Shown here: piece after piece, positions 35,701 through 45,828 of the stretch
Layout: every line of letters begins with the position of its first letter
Position numbering within the stretch: the first letter of the stretch is position 1
Source: Photorhabdus laumondii subsp. laumondii
Lineage (GTDB): Bacteria > Pseudomonadota > Gammaproteobacteria > Enterobacterales > Enterobacteriaceae
Assembly: GCF_003343245.1 (NCBI RefSeq)
Contig: NZ_CP024901.1
Location: 3,534,001-3,598,000 of the forward strand
Length of the DNA: 64,000 nucleotides
Direction: 5' to 3'
Notes under the pieces: generated by a model
What the model was told of the DNA's origin: nothing
Seen by the model: only the letters and a program-made list of their open reading frames with translations
Databases searched by the model: none
Made by a program: the position numbers and the translations under genes

Positions 35701-37819
35701 TACGCGTATTATCAGGATTAAAATACCCTGGTTTGCTACTACTCTGAAACTGAACATTCCCGTTGCGGCTGATAATAGTTACATCTTTGGCTTTTAGTTC
35801 ACCTTGCAAAGCATTAATATTATTAGTTGCTGTCATAGATAAGCTATTTGACGAAATCAATGCTGCATTATTAAGATTAATATCATTCTCGGAAATAATA
35901 TTTAACCCATCAATAGCCTTTAGTTTATCAGTGATATTGATTTTACCTGCGTGAAGCAAAATGTTTTTTGCTGATAATGTGTCAGGTCGGGCAGTTACAG
36001 TTACTTCTGACAGATTTTTTGCATTATCAGGAATCAACGTACTGATATTTAAATTGTTTTTAAAATCCGCTACTAGATTTTTTTCCGCACTAATTGAAGA
36101 CGATATATAACTTTCTTCCCCCCAAGTATATAACTCTCCTTGCTTAGTATATTCTGCATCTTCATAAACATAAAATAAATCCCAATCACCCGGTGGTGCA
36201 TCATCATCTTTGAATTCACTGCCAGCCATAGGGTTTGATGTAGTATAATGCCAAAATGTATTTTTCTTACCTAATTGACGGCTGATAATATCAATATTTT
36301 CCCCGGTGAGAATAAGATCTTTTTTCGCATATATAGATGAAACATCATTTCGCAAATTAGTTGCATTAATATAAGCATTACCACCAGAAACAATGCTCCC
36401 TGCTGGGCTTATCGCCTTTATTGAAAATCTATCCTGTTTAATATTGACAAAGTTATTCTTTAATAAATCGATAATACCAAACCATTTATCCCGATTAAAA
36501 TCTTTCAATTTTACAGCCAATGTAATGACGGAATCAACACCTTGCCTGATACCATAAAAACTACCAGCCCATTTATTAATTCCTACGGAGTCAGCCGGAA
36601 TGGTTTTCCATTCAGTTATGGTTTGATCTCTTATATTATCCAGTTTATCAGTGCGAACAACCAAATCCCCTTTCACAGTCTTTATCGTTGCAGACTTGTT
36701 TTCAATCAGATCGCTCTTATTCCCCTGAGCATCCTTCTGTAACCACATATTATTATTGGCTTGCAAAAGTGCTTTATCACCGGTATTACGCAAGGTATCA
36801 CCAAATATCCGCATATCCCGGCCCGCAGTTACACTCCCTTTATTATCCAATTTAGTACTTGCCAGAGTAATATCCCGTTCCGCTTGTACCTTGATATTTT
36901 GCGCAATATGAGTCTCTTTAGCGCTAAGATTAAAATCCGTTTTGGCTTTGGCATTTCCCAGCTCAATTTTGCCATTAACGTTTAAGGTAATATCACGCTG
37001 ATTGCTGATTAAATCCTTAAGATTAACACCGACACCATCTTCCGTAGCAACCAAACGGATTTTATTGGCATACATGCCGCCTAATGCTTTGGTATCAACG
37101 GCTAATTGAGGTTTAACACCTTCTCCAGTGATTTTTTTCACTGTGCCATCGTTAAAATCAATCCGATTAGCTCCCTGCGTCAGGGATAAATTATTAGCTT
37201 GAATTTTTCCATTTAATTCAGTCGCCCGGCTGATAATATCGATATAATCCGTTGTCTTACCATCCAGCCCTTTGCCACCAATAGTAATCTGGCCTTTTTT
37301 AACCTCCAATGCTTCCAACGCACCCTGTTTATCAAATTGAGGTTTACCGGTGGTCAATGTCGCACTGCCGGTATTGATAAAACCACAACCATCACAAGTA
37401 ATGCCATTAGGGTTGGCAATCATCATATTGGCTTTATGACCAACTATCTCTAGTTTCCCTTGGAGATCAGATCGACCACTACCGGTGACTTCATTAATAA
37501 TCAATTCAGCCGATTTACCATTCAAGTTAGGGTTAGCGTTAAGTTGCCCGGCTAATTGTGATTTAACCACCTGAGTGGCGTTATTTAATACGGCACCCTG
37601 AGTCGCAACATTAAACTCTTTATAAGTGTTGTGAGATATTCCTGCACCATTAGGCGTAGCAATATTTACAATCGGCACATTACCCTGGTTTTGTACCTGT
37701 GTTCGGTTATTATCTGGCGTGATCCCGGCTGCAATAGCAGGATGAAGGGGATATACGGCAGTAAGATAAATTAAAAGATAACAAGCTCCCCTTGCCATAG
37801 GGCCGTTACGTCTTTCCAT
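32732..37819 (-). CDS. TpsA/CdiA-type filamentous hemagglutinin with C-terminal toxin domain
   Basis: This 1695-residue protein has a signal peptide to about A31, then the TPS secretion domain with NPNL (96-99) and NPNGI (136-140) motifs and GCGFINTGSATLTTG. A long region of hemagglutinin beta-helix repeats follows. Residues about 1185-1390 form a DUF637-like segment (SSLAASVASYAGNSVAGGAL; GISAEIGRGNVKGAMAGALA), and a pre-toxin segment follows (DYIPVIGATKGFYD). From about residue 1600 the toxin tip reads GTSIPKSFEMTVNGK, NATKHMEEYL and RWELIFS, ending PVLKHALYK, resembling polymorphic toxin families such as Ntox35-type RNases; the exact family is uncertain. I see no VENN motif. It is secreted through the TpsB partner and inhibits neighbouring cells on contact. 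The length is shorter than most CdiA proteins. Confidence 0.82.
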   Translation of the reverse strand: MERRNGPMARGACYLLIYLTAVYPLHPAIAAGITPDNNRTQVQNQGNVPIVNIATPNGAGISHNTYKEFNVATQGAVLNNATQVVKSQLAGQLNANPNLNGKSAELIINEVTGSGRSDLQGKLEIVGHKANMMIANPNGITCDGCGFINTGSATLTTGKPQFDKQGALEALEVKKGQITIGGKGLDGKTTDYIDIISRATELNGKIQANNLSLTQGANRIDFNDGTVKKITGEGVKPQLAVDTKALGGMYANKIRLVATEDGVGVNLKDLISNQRDITLNVNGKIELGNAKAKTDFNLSAKETHIAQNIKVQAERDITLASTKLDNKGSVTAGRDMRIFGDTLRNTGDKALLQANNNMWLQKDAQGNKSDLIENKSATIKTVKGDLVVRTDKLDNIRDQTITEWKTIPADSVGINKWAGSFYGIRQGVDSVITLAVKLKDFNRDKWFGIIDLLKNNFVNIKQDRFSIKAISPAGSIVSGGNAYINATNLRNDVSSIYAKKDLILTGENIDIISRQLGKKNTFWHYTTSNPMAGSEFKDDDAPPGDWDLFYVYEDAEYTKQGELYTWGEESYISSSISAEKNLVADFKNNLNISTLIPDNAKNLSEVTVTARPDTLSAKNILLHAGKINITDKLKAIDGLNIISENDINLNNAALISSNSLSMTATNNINALQGELKAKDVTIISRNGNVQFQSSSKPGYFNPDNTRKISSLEATGDLLLHAGKNILLRNILLTKSHNISLTANHDITIDNNSELLTHKRMGDVSAESKEQTLFNQMLSTIGKLDAKSSVVINAGGNLFIKGVNVSAVKDINLTAAKNIDLTPRELSPSLNKLFSTSRSGELSSRLTAGNNINIISGADINGKAAQINAKGNTLLSAGRNINLLALGYSAIDNKNDNNKDDRHIVAVVNGGKQLTLAANGTLITQGATLSSGGNTTISSGGNMRFESVQNHSYREKGREFTESVTQQGTALTSGGILTVISNGSILFQATKLTAKGAMDVAAKGGYLYAQAMEESSHYEKTETKRKWYGKKKTIKRTRHDVTNKVTEFTAGGDINLLSRDDSTYEASKIATNKNAKLTSTHGKVNFKAVKNTAFEQTITYSKGFYIKQRDKGYTETQWVLPQIFTGGKLTVEAANGVSADIKAKNGQSLQNVLAVLGNTPETAWLKGLRENKDIQWNVVKDAYDSWDHKSQHLNPVVSAVIAIAAAAATAGSSLAASVASYAGNSVAGGALTAGMSSLAAQAAVAIVDNQGDISKALKVLGSSDAVKSTITSMAIGGALAGFDSYMGWDKAADGTKLDPTKAKLPQISNGDWNKVVQRVAGQSIISSSLNTAINGGSFKDNLTTALLANIGSQINAEGARLIGDNGEVLGVPGKTLSHAVVAGISAEIGRGNVKGAMAGALAAELAGSIMDNSLFEPKFRDESERQLNKLIKAMSDNESNAQLAKVFGSVAGAIVTGTPDGAYSGANASEIVFRYNYIDHQLTQLALENQKDMLAAMEGDKEALIRVEARQQAALAVMDYIPVIGATKGFYDAEKLEDYLLATLSVIPSGKLSVKIIEKLKVAVKAKNAPETRILLNEIKRDISKSGTVWDSIKATQPAIPGTSIPKSFEMTVNGKVVWVNPNATKHMEEYLTRNGLSHSTTEGSQAMLSSLQHAIKNASSQGLKFNEKMQVGRWELIFSQRSTDPYPVLKHALYK

Positions 37820-37879
37820 TATTCTGTCCTTTCTTAATTTAAGTACAAAGTTATTGATATAAATACCTGTATTACATCG

Positions 37880-39559
37880 CTAAAAAATCAGTGATACAGA
37901 CCAGTAAACTACCCAGTTATCCGGTTTCAGGTGGTCTGGATAAATCAGAGGTGTTCCCAATGTCATTGTTTGATTGAACTTACTGTGCGTCAGTGATATG
38001 CCAAGCGCAGTACCGGTAACATTACCGCCATCGATTTGTCTGGTTTTTCCCTGTAACCAACCCGTATCCAGCGCCCCCGTTAAGGCCAGTTCACCCAGCA
38101 CAGGCAACTCTGAAATTTGCCAATTCAGTTCATTACGCCAATACCCACCGCGATTTCCGGTCAGGTATTGTTCTTTAAATCCCCGAACAGAGTATTGCCC
38201 GCCTAATGAGAGACGTTCACTGGCATAAAGGTTGTACGGTGTGGTTTGACCGTAAACAGATGAAAGGTAATAAATAGAGTCGGAAATCGGGATAAAATAG
38301 CTAACACTCAGGCTGAATTTACGGAATTGGCTACGTGGAGCATCTGGGAAATACGGGTCATCTTTTGTTGCACCTAACACGGGTAACCCATAACTCAATG
38401 CAGGGTTGAAAGTGATATAGCCACCCGCCAGTACCGAACTGTAATTAAGACCAAGATTAGCAACACTTAATATCGGACTGCTGATAGATAATTTCTTTCC
38501 TGCAAACAAATTAGCCGTCTGACGATGTGTTATTCCTGCATTCAGAGCCAGTTTCTGTTCACCGTCACGATACAACGTCCGGTTTATTGCTAGCCGGTGA
38601 GTCTGGTTGTCACCTTCATAACGGTAACTTTGTAAGCCAATCGGAATATCCTGAAAAGAATCGTTCCACGCATATTGATAATTGAACAACCAGTCACCAT
38701 AAGGAATCGTCACATTGGAAGAGAGACTTCGACTACGGTGGTTATTACGAAAATCGTTGTTGCGACTGACAGATAATGACCATTGGTCTGCAAGATGTAA
38801 TAGGTTATCTACATTCACACTGGCGTTGATTTGCCCGGTGCCAGTACTTTTTTGACCACTATTATCTATCCCCAAACTGGCACCAACCGGCAAACGAGTC
38901 GATATTCGTTTTAAGATAACCGCAGAATAACCGGGCTGTTTTCCCGGCTGAATATCAATGGTTATCTGTTGGGAAGGAAGCCGGTTCAGTTGTTCCATCC
39001 CCTGTTCAATATCCCGTAGATTCAATGTCTTACCAACCATTCCCGGAAAGGCCATTTTCAATGAAAGGGATGTCTCACCATCAAGAGTGATTGATTCAAC
39101 TTTGCCCTCACTCACGGTAATAATGAGCGTACCGGTGGATAAATCCTGTGCTCTGAGTCCAGCCCGAGAAGTGACATAACCTCGCTCGATATAGGCATTC
39201 GATACTTTACGCACCAGTTCATTAATATCTGGCAAGGTTAAGCAACGGGATAAATAAGACTGTATTAACTTTTCCCTTACTGATTGGGAAAGGCTCTCAA
39301 CACCTTCAAATTGAATATAGCGGATGGTATGACAAACAGATTTAGCACCATCAGTTTCGTGCTCTAAAGCTGGAGACAAAGTGATGTTGTTACGTAACGC
39401 CTCCCGCTGCTGTTGAGCCTGCTGCAATAACGCTTTCTGTTGTTGAGTGATAACCTCTTGATCCGCCGGGCCAATAAACGCTGAAGCATAAGCTTGCCCC
39501 GATATAGCGAATAGAACAGATACAACTAATGTCCTAAAACAAACAGATATTCTTTCCAT
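37880..39559 (-). CDS. TpsB outer-membrane transporter of the two-partner secretion system (ShlB/FhaC/CdiB family)
   Basis: This 559-residue protein has a signal peptide ending AYASA, a coiled glutamine-rich linker (VITQQQKALLQQAQQQREAL), POTRA domains (IRYIQFEGVESLSQSVREKL; GKVESITLDG), and a beta-barrel with the conserved VRGF motif near residue 458 in YSVRGFKEQYLTGNRGGYW. It ends in aromatic F (YWSVSLIF) as outer-membrane proteins do. It exports the TpsA protein encoded 60 bases downstream on the same strand. Start ATG 39559; the Shine-Dalgarno is weak. Confidence 0.9.
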   Translation of the reverse strand: MERISVCFRTLVVSVLFAISGQAYASAFIGPADQEVITQQQKALLQQAQQQREALRNNITLSPALEHETDGAKSVCHTIRYIQFEGVESLSQSVREKLIQSYLSRCLTLPDINELVRKVSNAYIERGYVTSRAGLRAQDLSTGTLIITVSEGKVESITLDGETSLSLKMAFPGMVGKTLNLRDIEQGMEQLNRLPSQQITIDIQPGKQPGYSAVILKRISTRLPVGASLGIDNSGQKSTGTGQINASVNVDNLLHLADQWSLSVSRNNDFRNNHRSRSLSSNVTIPYGDWLFNYQYAWNDSFQDIPIGLQSYRYEGDNQTHRLAINRTLYRDGEQKLALNAGITHRQTANLFAGKKLSISSPILSVANLGLNYSSVLAGGYITFNPALSYGLPVLGATKDDPYFPDAPRSQFRKFSLSVSYFIPISDSIYYLSSVYGQTTPYNLYASERLSLGGQYSVRGFKEQYLTGNRGGYWRNELNWQISELPVLGELALTGALDTGWLQGKTRQIDGGNVTGTALGISLTHSKFNQTMTLGTPLIYPDHLKPDNWVVYWSVSLIF

Positions 39560-39754
39560 TGATAATTTTTATTTCACCATACGTTAATTGTTAAGATAAT
39601 GAATAACGTCTTATTTTAATTAGCAATCTAGATGAAAATAAAAAACTTTCTTATTTAAGTGTGAATAAAGTCTGGTTTTTTAAATACTTAATAGAATAAG
39701 TAACTTTTTATATTTAATGAAATACATCATTTACGATCATGCAAAAACACAATT

Positions 39755-39772
39755 GTAATTATTTATTTACAC
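39755..39772 (+). promoter_or_regulatory. Strong TyrR box upstream of tyrP
   Basis: TGTAATTATTTATTTACA fits the TyrR consensus TGTAAA-N6-TTTACA with one mismatch. It lies five bases from the weaker box that overlaps the promoter. Confidence 0.75.
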
Positions 39773-39777
39773 TAAGT

Positions 39778-39795
39778 GTAACTGTAGTTTGACAT
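39778..39795 (+). promoter_or_regulatory. Weak TyrR box overlapping the tyrP -35 region
   Basis: TGTAAC-N6-TTGACA is a half-conserved TyrR box whose right half is also a consensus -35 hexamer. A strong box followed by a weak box over the -35 is the layout by which TyrR controls tyrP in E. coli. Confidence 0.6.
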
Positions 39796-39862
39796 GAATA
39801 AGTTAATCCTTTAGCCTGCCTTTTCATAACGATTTCAATCAGTTCAAAAACTAGGGGAAAGC

Positions 39863-41068
39863 GTGAAGAATCGTACTCTTGGCAGTATTTTTATCGTAGC
39901 GGGCACGACAATTGGCGCAGGAATGCTGGCGATGCCGCTGGCAGCAGCCGGTGTCGGTTTTGGAACAACCTTCGTGATGTTAATCACTCTTTGGGTTTTG
40001 ATGAGCTATACCGCTTTATTGTTGGTGGAAGTTTATCAATACAGCCCGGCCGATACGGGCCTGGGAACGCTGGCAAAACGTTATCTTGGGCGAGGAGGCC
40101 AATGGCTCACCGGTTTCAGTATGCTTTTCCTCATGTATGCTCTGACAACCGCTTATATCAGTGGTGCAGGTGAGTTGCTGTCAGGCAGCCTCTCTTCATG
40201 GCTGGATAAACCTATTCCTGTTTCATACGGTGTGCTGATTTTCACTCTTGTCGCGGGTTGTGTTGTCACTATCAGTACTCAATCTGTCGATATGATTAAC
40301 CGCCTGCTATTTACGGCAAAAATCATCTTTCTGGTTATTATGCTGACCGTCATGATGCCCCACATCAAAAGCACTAACTTGATGTCAATGCCTTTGGAAC
40401 AAGGTTTGGTATTATCAGCTATTCCCGTGGTATTCACCTCTTTTGGTTTTCACGGCAGTGTGCCAAGTATCGTCAATTATATGGGAGGTGATACCCGTAA
40501 GTTACGCAAAATATTTGTTATCGGCAGTGCTATCCCACTGACTGCCTATATCTTATGGCAATTAGCCACTCTGGGTGCCATCTCTTCCCATACTTTTGTC
40601 GGCATCTTAGCGGAGCAATCAGGGCTGAATGGACTGTTAAAAGCGGTGAGAGAAGTTGTCGCGACGCCTCGTGTAGAGCTTGCTGTCCGTCTGTTTGCTG
40701 ATTTGGCACTGGCAACCTCATTTCTTGGGGTCTCCTTAGGTTTGTTTGACTATATGGCAGATCTGTTCAAACGCCGTAATAATGCGACAGGCCGCCTGCA
40801 AACCGGCATCATGACTTTTGTTCCACCACTACTTTGCTCCTTGTACTATCCAAACTTTGTTATGGCGTTAACTTTCGCCGCAGTTGCACTGTCCATTCTC
40901 GCCCTGTTACTGCCTTCCATGCTGGCTTGGCGCAGTCGTCAAATTGAACAAAAAGCCTATCGGGTAAAAGGCGGAAAACCCGTTCTGATTCTGGTATTTC
41001 TTTGCGGAATTACGGTCATTACCATCCAGATAGGTATTGTCAGTGGTTTACTGCCAGAAGTAGGTTAA
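39863..41068 (+). CDS. tyrP: Tyrosine-specific permease TyrP
   Basis: This 401-residue protein of the HAAAP family has about eleven membrane segments and starts [20 protein letters not shown], with [17 protein letters not shown] and the [20 protein letters not shown] signature. It imports tyrosine with protons. The ATG at 39863 follows AGGGGAAAGC. TyrR boxes upstream point to tyrosine- and phenylalanine-dependent regulation. It is divergent from tpsBA. Confidence 0.93.
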   Translation: MKNRTLGSIFIVAGTTIGAGMLAMPLAAAGVGFGTTFVMLITLWVLMSYTALLLVEVYQYSPADTGLGTLAKRYLGRGGQWLTGFSMLFLMYALTTAYISGAGELLSGSLSSWLDKPIPVSYGVLIFTLVAGCVVTISTQSVDMINRLLFTAKIIFLVIMLTVMMPHIKSTNLMSMPLEQGLVLSAIPVVFTSFGFHGSVPSIVNYMGGDTRKLRKIFVIGSAIPLTAYILWQLATLGAISSHTFVGILAEQSGLNGLLKAVREVVATPRVELAVRLFADLALATSFLGVSLGLFDYMADLFKRRNNATGRLQTGIMTFVPPLLCSLYYPNFVMALTFAAVALSILALLLPSMLAWRSRQIEQKAYRVKGGKPVLILVFLCGITVITIQIGIVSGLLPEVG

Positions 41069-41073
41069 TTAAC

Positions 41074-41099
41074 TGTCCGCATCAGCAATGGTGCGGACA
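41074..41099. terminator. Hairpin between tyrP and yfaZ
   Basis: TGTCCGCA (41074-41081) and TGCGGACA (41092-41099) pair perfectly between the convergent genes. No long T run follows on either strand, so it is a weak or bidirectional terminator. Confidence 0.5.
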
Positions 41100-41114
41100 A
41101 AACGCAAAAGTAAA

Positions 41115-41657
41115 TTAGAAATTCAAACCAGCACCGATATAAAATCCATCAGCCAGTTTGTTATCCCTATTTCCCTCTTTCCCTCTCATGTTCATAACCC
41201 GATAACCAGCATCCACCGTCAACGGTTTAAATACGGTAAAACGTAAGCCACCCGCAGCCTCAACATAAGAATCAATACCCGAAGTTAATCTGGATGGCGC
41301 ACCGTAAGCTTCACCGTACAGCGCTAAAGCGGGCATAATAGTCCAACTCAAACCTACACCTGCGGCTAATGCCTCACCATTTTTCCCATCTTTAGGGGAT
41401 AAATAGAGAGCCTTACCCCCTATGCTGGCCGTCAATGGACCAACAGGCAGGCTAAATGCTGTTCCCAAACTTCCCAACTGCCCGTTATGATCACTGCGTG
41501 CCCAGTTGCCATTCAAGGATAATCCGGCACTGTTATCACCAATTGCCGCAGAAGTATGGGTGAAATGGCGACCCGCCTGAACATTCACGGAAATTGCATT
41601 CGCTGACTCAGCAATGAACAACAAACTGGTCGCTACCACGGCAAGATAAACCTTCAT
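41115..41657 (-). CDS. yfaZ: YfaZ family outer membrane protein
   Basis: The protein has 180 residues, the same length as E. coli YfaZ. It has a signal peptide ending SANA, the family phrases GLSLNGNWARSDHNGQLGSL, FSLPVGPLTASIGGKALYL and EAAGGLRFTVFKPLTVDAGYR, and a terminal F. It should be a small beta-barrel of unknown function. It is convergent with tyrP. Confidence 0.88.
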   Translation of the reverse strand: MKVYLAVVATSLLFIAESANAISVNVQAGRHFTHTSAAIGDNSAGLSLNGNWARSDHNGQLGSLGTAFSLPVGPLTASIGGKALYLSPKDGKNGEALAAGVGLSWTIMPALALYGEAYGAPSRLTSGIDSYVEAAGGLRFTVFKPLTVDAGYRVMNMRGKEGNRDNKLADGFYIGAGLNF

Positions 41658-41942
41658 TATATTTCCTCTTTATTTACTTAATGTTAAACATCTTACGTAA
41701 ATACAACTAAACCGATAGACAACAAAAAGAAATGAATCATCTATACTTACTAAATATGTGTGAATTTTTCATTTCATTTGCTTAATAATTGATTATGTAA
41801 ATAGTTTTATTCTAAACAATAAACAAGAAAATAATAAATAAATTATAAAAAAACACAATATTTGCATTTCGCCATTTGACCAGAATGTTTTTCTTAATCA
41901 GCGATTCCGCTGTTTTTTTTCATGTAAAACAGGAGAAGTGTG

Positions 41943-43385
41943 ATGAAAAAGAGAGGGCTTACAACGAATGCTGGTACCCCTGTCGTTGACAACAATAATG
42001 TCATGACTGCGGGTCAACGTGGTCCTATGTTGTTACAAGATGTTTGGTTCTTAGAAAAGCTTGCCCATTTTGATCGTGAAGTGATCCCAGAGCGCCGTAT
42101 GCATGCCAAAGGTTCTGGAGCTCATGGTGTCTTTGTGGTTACTCACGATATTACTAAGTACACTCGCGCTAAGATTTTTTCTGAAATAGGCAAAAAAACC
42201 GAGATGTTTGCCCGTTTCTCAACTGTCGCCGGTGAACGCGGCGCAGCAGATGCTGAACGTGATATTCGTGGTTTTGCGCTCAAGTTCTATACGGAAGAAG
42301 GAAACTGGGATTTAGTCGGCAACAATACCCCGATATTCTATCTCCGTGATCCACTGAAGTTCCCGGATCTTAACCATGTTGTTAAACGCGATCCCCACAC
42401 TAACTTACGTAATCCTGCCTATAAGTGGGATTTTTTCTCTCATCAACCTGAATCACTGCACCAATTAACGATTGATTTCAGTGACCGTGGTGTACCTAAG
42501 TCTTTCCGCCATATGCACGGTTTTGGTAGCCATACTTTCAGCTTTATCAACGCAGATAATGAACGTTTCTGGGTGAAATTCCATTTCCGTTGTCAGCAAG
42601 GCATTAAAAACCTGATGGACGAAGAAGCAGAAGCGCTGGTGGGTAAAGATCGTGAAAGTTCTCAACGTGACTTGTTTGCAGCAATTGAGCAAGGAGATTA
42701 TCCACGCTGGAAATTAAAAGTCCAAATCATGCCAGAGAAAGAAGCTAACTTGTTACCGTACAACCCGTTTGATTTGACCAAAGTCTGGCCTCACGGCGAC
42801 TACCCAATGATTGATGTCGGTTATTTCGAGCTAAACCGTAATCCTGATAACTATTTCTCAGATGTTGAACAGGCTGCTTTCAACCCTGCTAATGTCGTGC
42901 CAGGTATCAGTTTCTCCCCTGATAAGATGTTACAAGGCCGTCTGTTCTCTTATGGTGATGCTCAACGTTACCGTCTTGGCGTTAACCACCATCAAATTCC
43001 GGTCAATACACCTCGTTGTCCGTTCCATAATTACCACCGTGATGGGGCAATGCGTGTCGATGGTAACAGCGGAAACACCGTGACTTATGAACCAAACAAT
43101 GCAGGATTGTTCCAGGAACAACCTGAATTCAAACACCCATCATTGTCTTTAGAAGGAGATGCCGATCACTGGAACCATCGTCAAGATGAAGATTATTTCA
43201 GTCAACCTCGTAAACTGTTTATGCTAATAAACAGTAAAGAGCATCAACGTATGTTTGACCGTATTGCCAGTGAACTGTCACAAGCACATGAAGATACTCA
43301 ACGCCGTCAGGTTGAGCTATTTAGAAAAGTTCATCCAGAATATGGCGCTGGTGTTGAAAATGCGCTGAAAAAAATCAAAGGGTAA
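41943..43385 (+). CDS. katA: Catalase, small-subunit clade (KatA)
   Basis: The protein has 480 residues. ATG at 41943 is used, with AGGAG seven bases upstream; a GTG stands immediately before it. The active-site histidine H54 lies in [15 protein letters not shown] and the heme-ligand tyrosine at about 337 lies in [15 protein letters not shown]. The C-terminal domain keeps [13 protein letters not shown]. It breaks hydrogen peroxide into water and oxygen in the cytoplasm, useful against insect and host oxidative burst. No accessory gene is coupled. Confidence 0.96.
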   Translation: MKKRGLTTNAGTPVVDNNNVMTAGQRGPMLLQDVWFLEKLAHFDREVIPERRMHAKGSGAHGVFVVTHDITKYTRAKIFSEIGKKTEMFARFSTVAGERGAADAERDIRGFALKFYTEEGNWDLVGNNTPIFYLRDPLKFPDLNHVVKRDPHTNLRNPAYKWDFFSHQPESLHQLTIDFSDRGVPKSFRHMHGFGSHTFSFINADNERFWVKFHFRCQQGIKNLMDEEAEALVGKDRESSQRDLFAAIEQGDYPRWKLKVQIMPEKEANLLPYNPFDLTKVWPHGDYPMIDVGYFELNRNPDNYFSDVEQAAFNPANVVPGISFSPDKMLQGRLFSYGDAQRYRLGVNHHQIPVNTPRCPFHNYHRDGAMRVDGNSGNTVTYEPNNAGLFQEQPEFKHPSLSLEGDADHWNHRQDEDYFSQPRKLFMLINSKEHQRMFDRIASELSQAHEDTQRRQVELFRKVHPEYGAGVENALKKIKG

Positions 43386-43468
43386 TGACTAACAACACTG
43401 TCTTTTAACCATCTCTGCCCATGACTCCATTAGTGATAATGGGCAGTACGAAAACAAATCAAAATAAC

Positions 43469-44869
43469 TCAATATAAACTTGGCAAATCCAACACCCATT
43501 TTTTGATTTGCTGACGGGAAATTTTAATGCCGCTATTTTTAAACTTTTGAGGTAACAAATAGTAAGCGACCGGGCGCTGAAAAGCAGCCAGTTTATCAAT
43601 CAACCATTCCGGTAATAAGTCGATAACTTCAGTGGAGTGACTATCTATGACCGCGACAGGACGATAACCAAATTCAGGGTCAGGTACGGGAACAATAAAG
43701 TTTTGTGCAACCTGCGGGTAGGTGTTAATCACCCGTTCAATCTCTTCCGGCTGAATCCCTTCTCCACCGCTGAAAAATTGATTATCCATCCGGCCAAGTA
43801 TCCGCAACTCATCATTTTGTATCACACCTCGATCACGGGTATGAAACCAGCCATCACGATCAGCTAACGGTTGTAATTTACCATCCAGCCAATATCCATT
43901 GGCAAGGCTGCCAGAACGAATCTGAATTTCCTCATTTATCAGCCGAATTTCTTTGCCCGGTAAAGGATTACCGACACCGGGAAGATCGTCTGCCCGTTTA
44001 ATGCATACTGTTGAAGCCAATTCGGTCAAACCATAGCTACACCAACAGCAAATACCTTGCTGCTCCGCCCTTTGAGTCAATTCAATGGGGATCATTGCTC
44101 CACCCAACAGCACTTGTTTCAAATTCAGGGACTGATTTTGTGACTGTTCCAGTAACCGCCAAAGCTGAGTCGGAACCAATGACGCATGGGTGCAATCGGC
44201 TAAAGCGTGATCTAACAGATGAGTATTTCTGAGCACTAAAGAAGCTCCTTTGATTAGCCAGCGCCAAATGATCCCTTGACCCGATACATGAAACAACGGC
44301 AATGAGAGCAACCAGCTATCTCGTTGCTGAAATTCAATTACTGAAAGTAGATCTTGCGCGCTGGCAAGATGAGCATGAATTGAGTGAACAGCCGCTTTAG
44401 GCAATCCAGAAGAGCCGGAGGTCAGTATCATACTGGCTGGGCGCATAGCATCCCATTCCACCGAATTATCAGCAGAATTTAGTGGTTCACTTTGCCAATT
44501 AAGCGATTTGGCATCTATGACAGACACATTATCACTACAGAAATCAGCCACAAAATCGATATTCAAATGTGGCAGTAATTCAGCCAAGAGCATTTCAGGC
44601 AATTGAGGATTTAGTGGCAATACTCGCGCACCACACTGTAAAGCCGCAAGATAACAAAACAACATCTCTTCGCTGTTCTTTCCTCGCAACATTACGCCAC
44701 TACCTTCAACTACCCCCTGTTGGCGAAAATTGGCCGCTATGGTATCCAAAGAGATAACTAATTGATGCCAAGTTAGGGACCGATCACGCAACTTGACAGC
44801 AATATTTTCAGGGCTAAACGCTGCCCAGTAGCGCCACGGCCACTGGGAAAATGGATTTAACTGCGCCAT
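43469..44869 (-). CDS. menE: o-Succinylbenzoate-CoA ligase
   Basis: This 466-residue ANL-family enzyme has the ATP motif [17 protein letters not shown], the [15 protein letters not shown] segment, and the C-terminal hinge [17 protein letters not shown]. It activates o-succinylbenzoate to its CoA thioester in menaquinone synthesis. Last gene of the men operon; its start overlaps the end of menC by 13 bases. Confidence 0.95.
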   Translation of the reverse strand: MAQLNPFSQWPWRYWAAFSPENIAVKLRDRSLTWHQLVISLDTIAANFRQQGVVEGSGVMLRGKNSEEMLFCYLAALQCGARVLPLNPQLPEMLLAELLPHLNIDFVADFCSDNVSVIDAKSLNWQSEPLNSADNSVEWDAMRPASMILTSGSSGLPKAAVHSIHAHLASAQDLLSVIEFQQRDSWLLSLPLFHVSGQGIIWRWLIKGASLVLRNTHLLDHALADCTHASLVPTQLWRLLEQSQNQSLNLKQVLLGGAMIPIELTQRAEQQGICCWCSYGLTELASTVCIKRADDLPGVGNPLPGKEIRLINEEIQIRSGSLANGYWLDGKLQPLADRDGWFHTRDRGVIQNDELRILGRMDNQFFSGGEGIQPEEIERVINTYPQVAQNFIVPVPDPEFGYRPVAVIDSHSTEVIDLLPEWLIDKLAAFQRPVAYYLLPQKFKNSGIKISRQQIKKWVLDLPSLY

Positions 44870-45828
44870 GCGATTGCTAACTCGTCCAATCTTGTTACTG
44901 GCATCGTGCTACCCGGCCAACGGCGCACCAACTGAGACTGAATCAATTCCAGCGTATCCAGTCCAGGAATAGTCGCTGGCGTCAGCCAATGAGCAATACG
45001 GGCAAGCTGAGTCAAACCGAAGCTGGTTTCAATACTGGAGCTGATCACCGCCTCCAATCCCACATTGTGCGCGGCTGAAATCAACTGACAACAACGGGCA
45101 AGGCTTCCTGTCAGAGTGGGTTTGATCACAATAGCCGTCACCCCTGCTTGTGCCTCTACGTTAAAACCTTCATCACGAACGCTTTCATCCCATGCAATGG
45201 CAATCCCGGTATCACGGGCAAAAGCGAGCGATTGTTGTGAGGTTTGACAAGGTTCTTCCAAAAAGGCAATTCGGTTGCGGTAATCAGGATTGACATACTT
45301 AGCGAAACTGTCCGCTTTAGCGCGGCTCCAACTACGGTTAGCATCCAGCCGCAAAGATAGATCCGGTACCGCTTCCAGCAGAACATTAACGACCATGCCG
45401 TCACGTACCGCTTCGTACAGCCCGATTTTCACTTTGGCAACTTTTTGTCCACTCATGTTATTGAGACGAACAATCAGTTCATCAGGATCACCATTGCACA
45501 GGGGCGCTTTCCGGTAATCAGCCTCTTCCGGTAAGTTACCCTGTAATTCAGCTAATGCACAGCTAATCCCAAATGCAACAGAAGGTAATTCACTTTCATC
45601 AGGTTCAGCGCCAAGATGCCACAGTCTAAGCCATGCCACCGCGGCTTCACCTGCCTGTTCAACTGTTTCTTTGCTGAATTCCGGCAATGGTGCAATTTCA
45701 CCCCATCCCTGTTGACCATTTTCCTGTAAGTGAACCAAAAAACCATCACGAGTTTTAAGCCGCTGATATCGCAGGATAACACCGGCCTCCATTGGCAATC
45801 TGAACCGGTATAAAGTTGCAGTACGCAT
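44857..45828 (-). CDS. menC: o-Succinylbenzoate synthase
   Basis: This 323-residue enolase-superfamily enzyme shows the catalytic lysine motif KVKIG, metal ligands in [15 protein letters not shown] and AWDESV, and the second lysine in VIKPTL. It dehydrates SHCHC to o-succinylbenzoate. The start ATG overlaps the last base of menB. Confidence 0.95.
   Translation of the reverse strand: MRTATLYRFRLPMEAGVILRYQRLKTRDGFLVHLQENGQQGWGEIAPLPEFSKETVEQAGEAAVAWLRLWHLGAEPDESELPSVAFGISCALAELQGNLPEEADYRKAPLCNGDPDELIVRLNNMSGQKVAKVKIGLYEAVRDGMVVNVLLEAVPDLSLRLDANRSWSRAKADSFAKYVNPDYRNRIAFLEEPCQTSQQSLAFARDTGIAIAWDESVRDEGFNVEAQAGVTAIVIKPTLTGSLARCCQLISAAHNVGLEAVISSSIETSFGLTQLARIAHWLTPATIPGLDTLELIQSQLVRRWPGSTMPVTRLDELAIAWRS

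Larger units (their letters stand above)
39560..39862. other. Divergent promoter region of tpsBA and tyrP
   Basis: These 303 bases are strongly AT-rich on the tpsB side. The tyrP side carries two TyrR-like boxes and a -35 TTGACA at 39790-39795 with a weak -10 (TAGCCT) 17 bases later. No gene is seen. Confidence 0.6.

Noticed and set aside
43415..43446. Hairpin CTGCCCAT/ATGGGCAG after katA
   Set aside because: The stem is only eight pairs, the loop is long and no T run follows on the plus strand, so I did not list it as a terminator.
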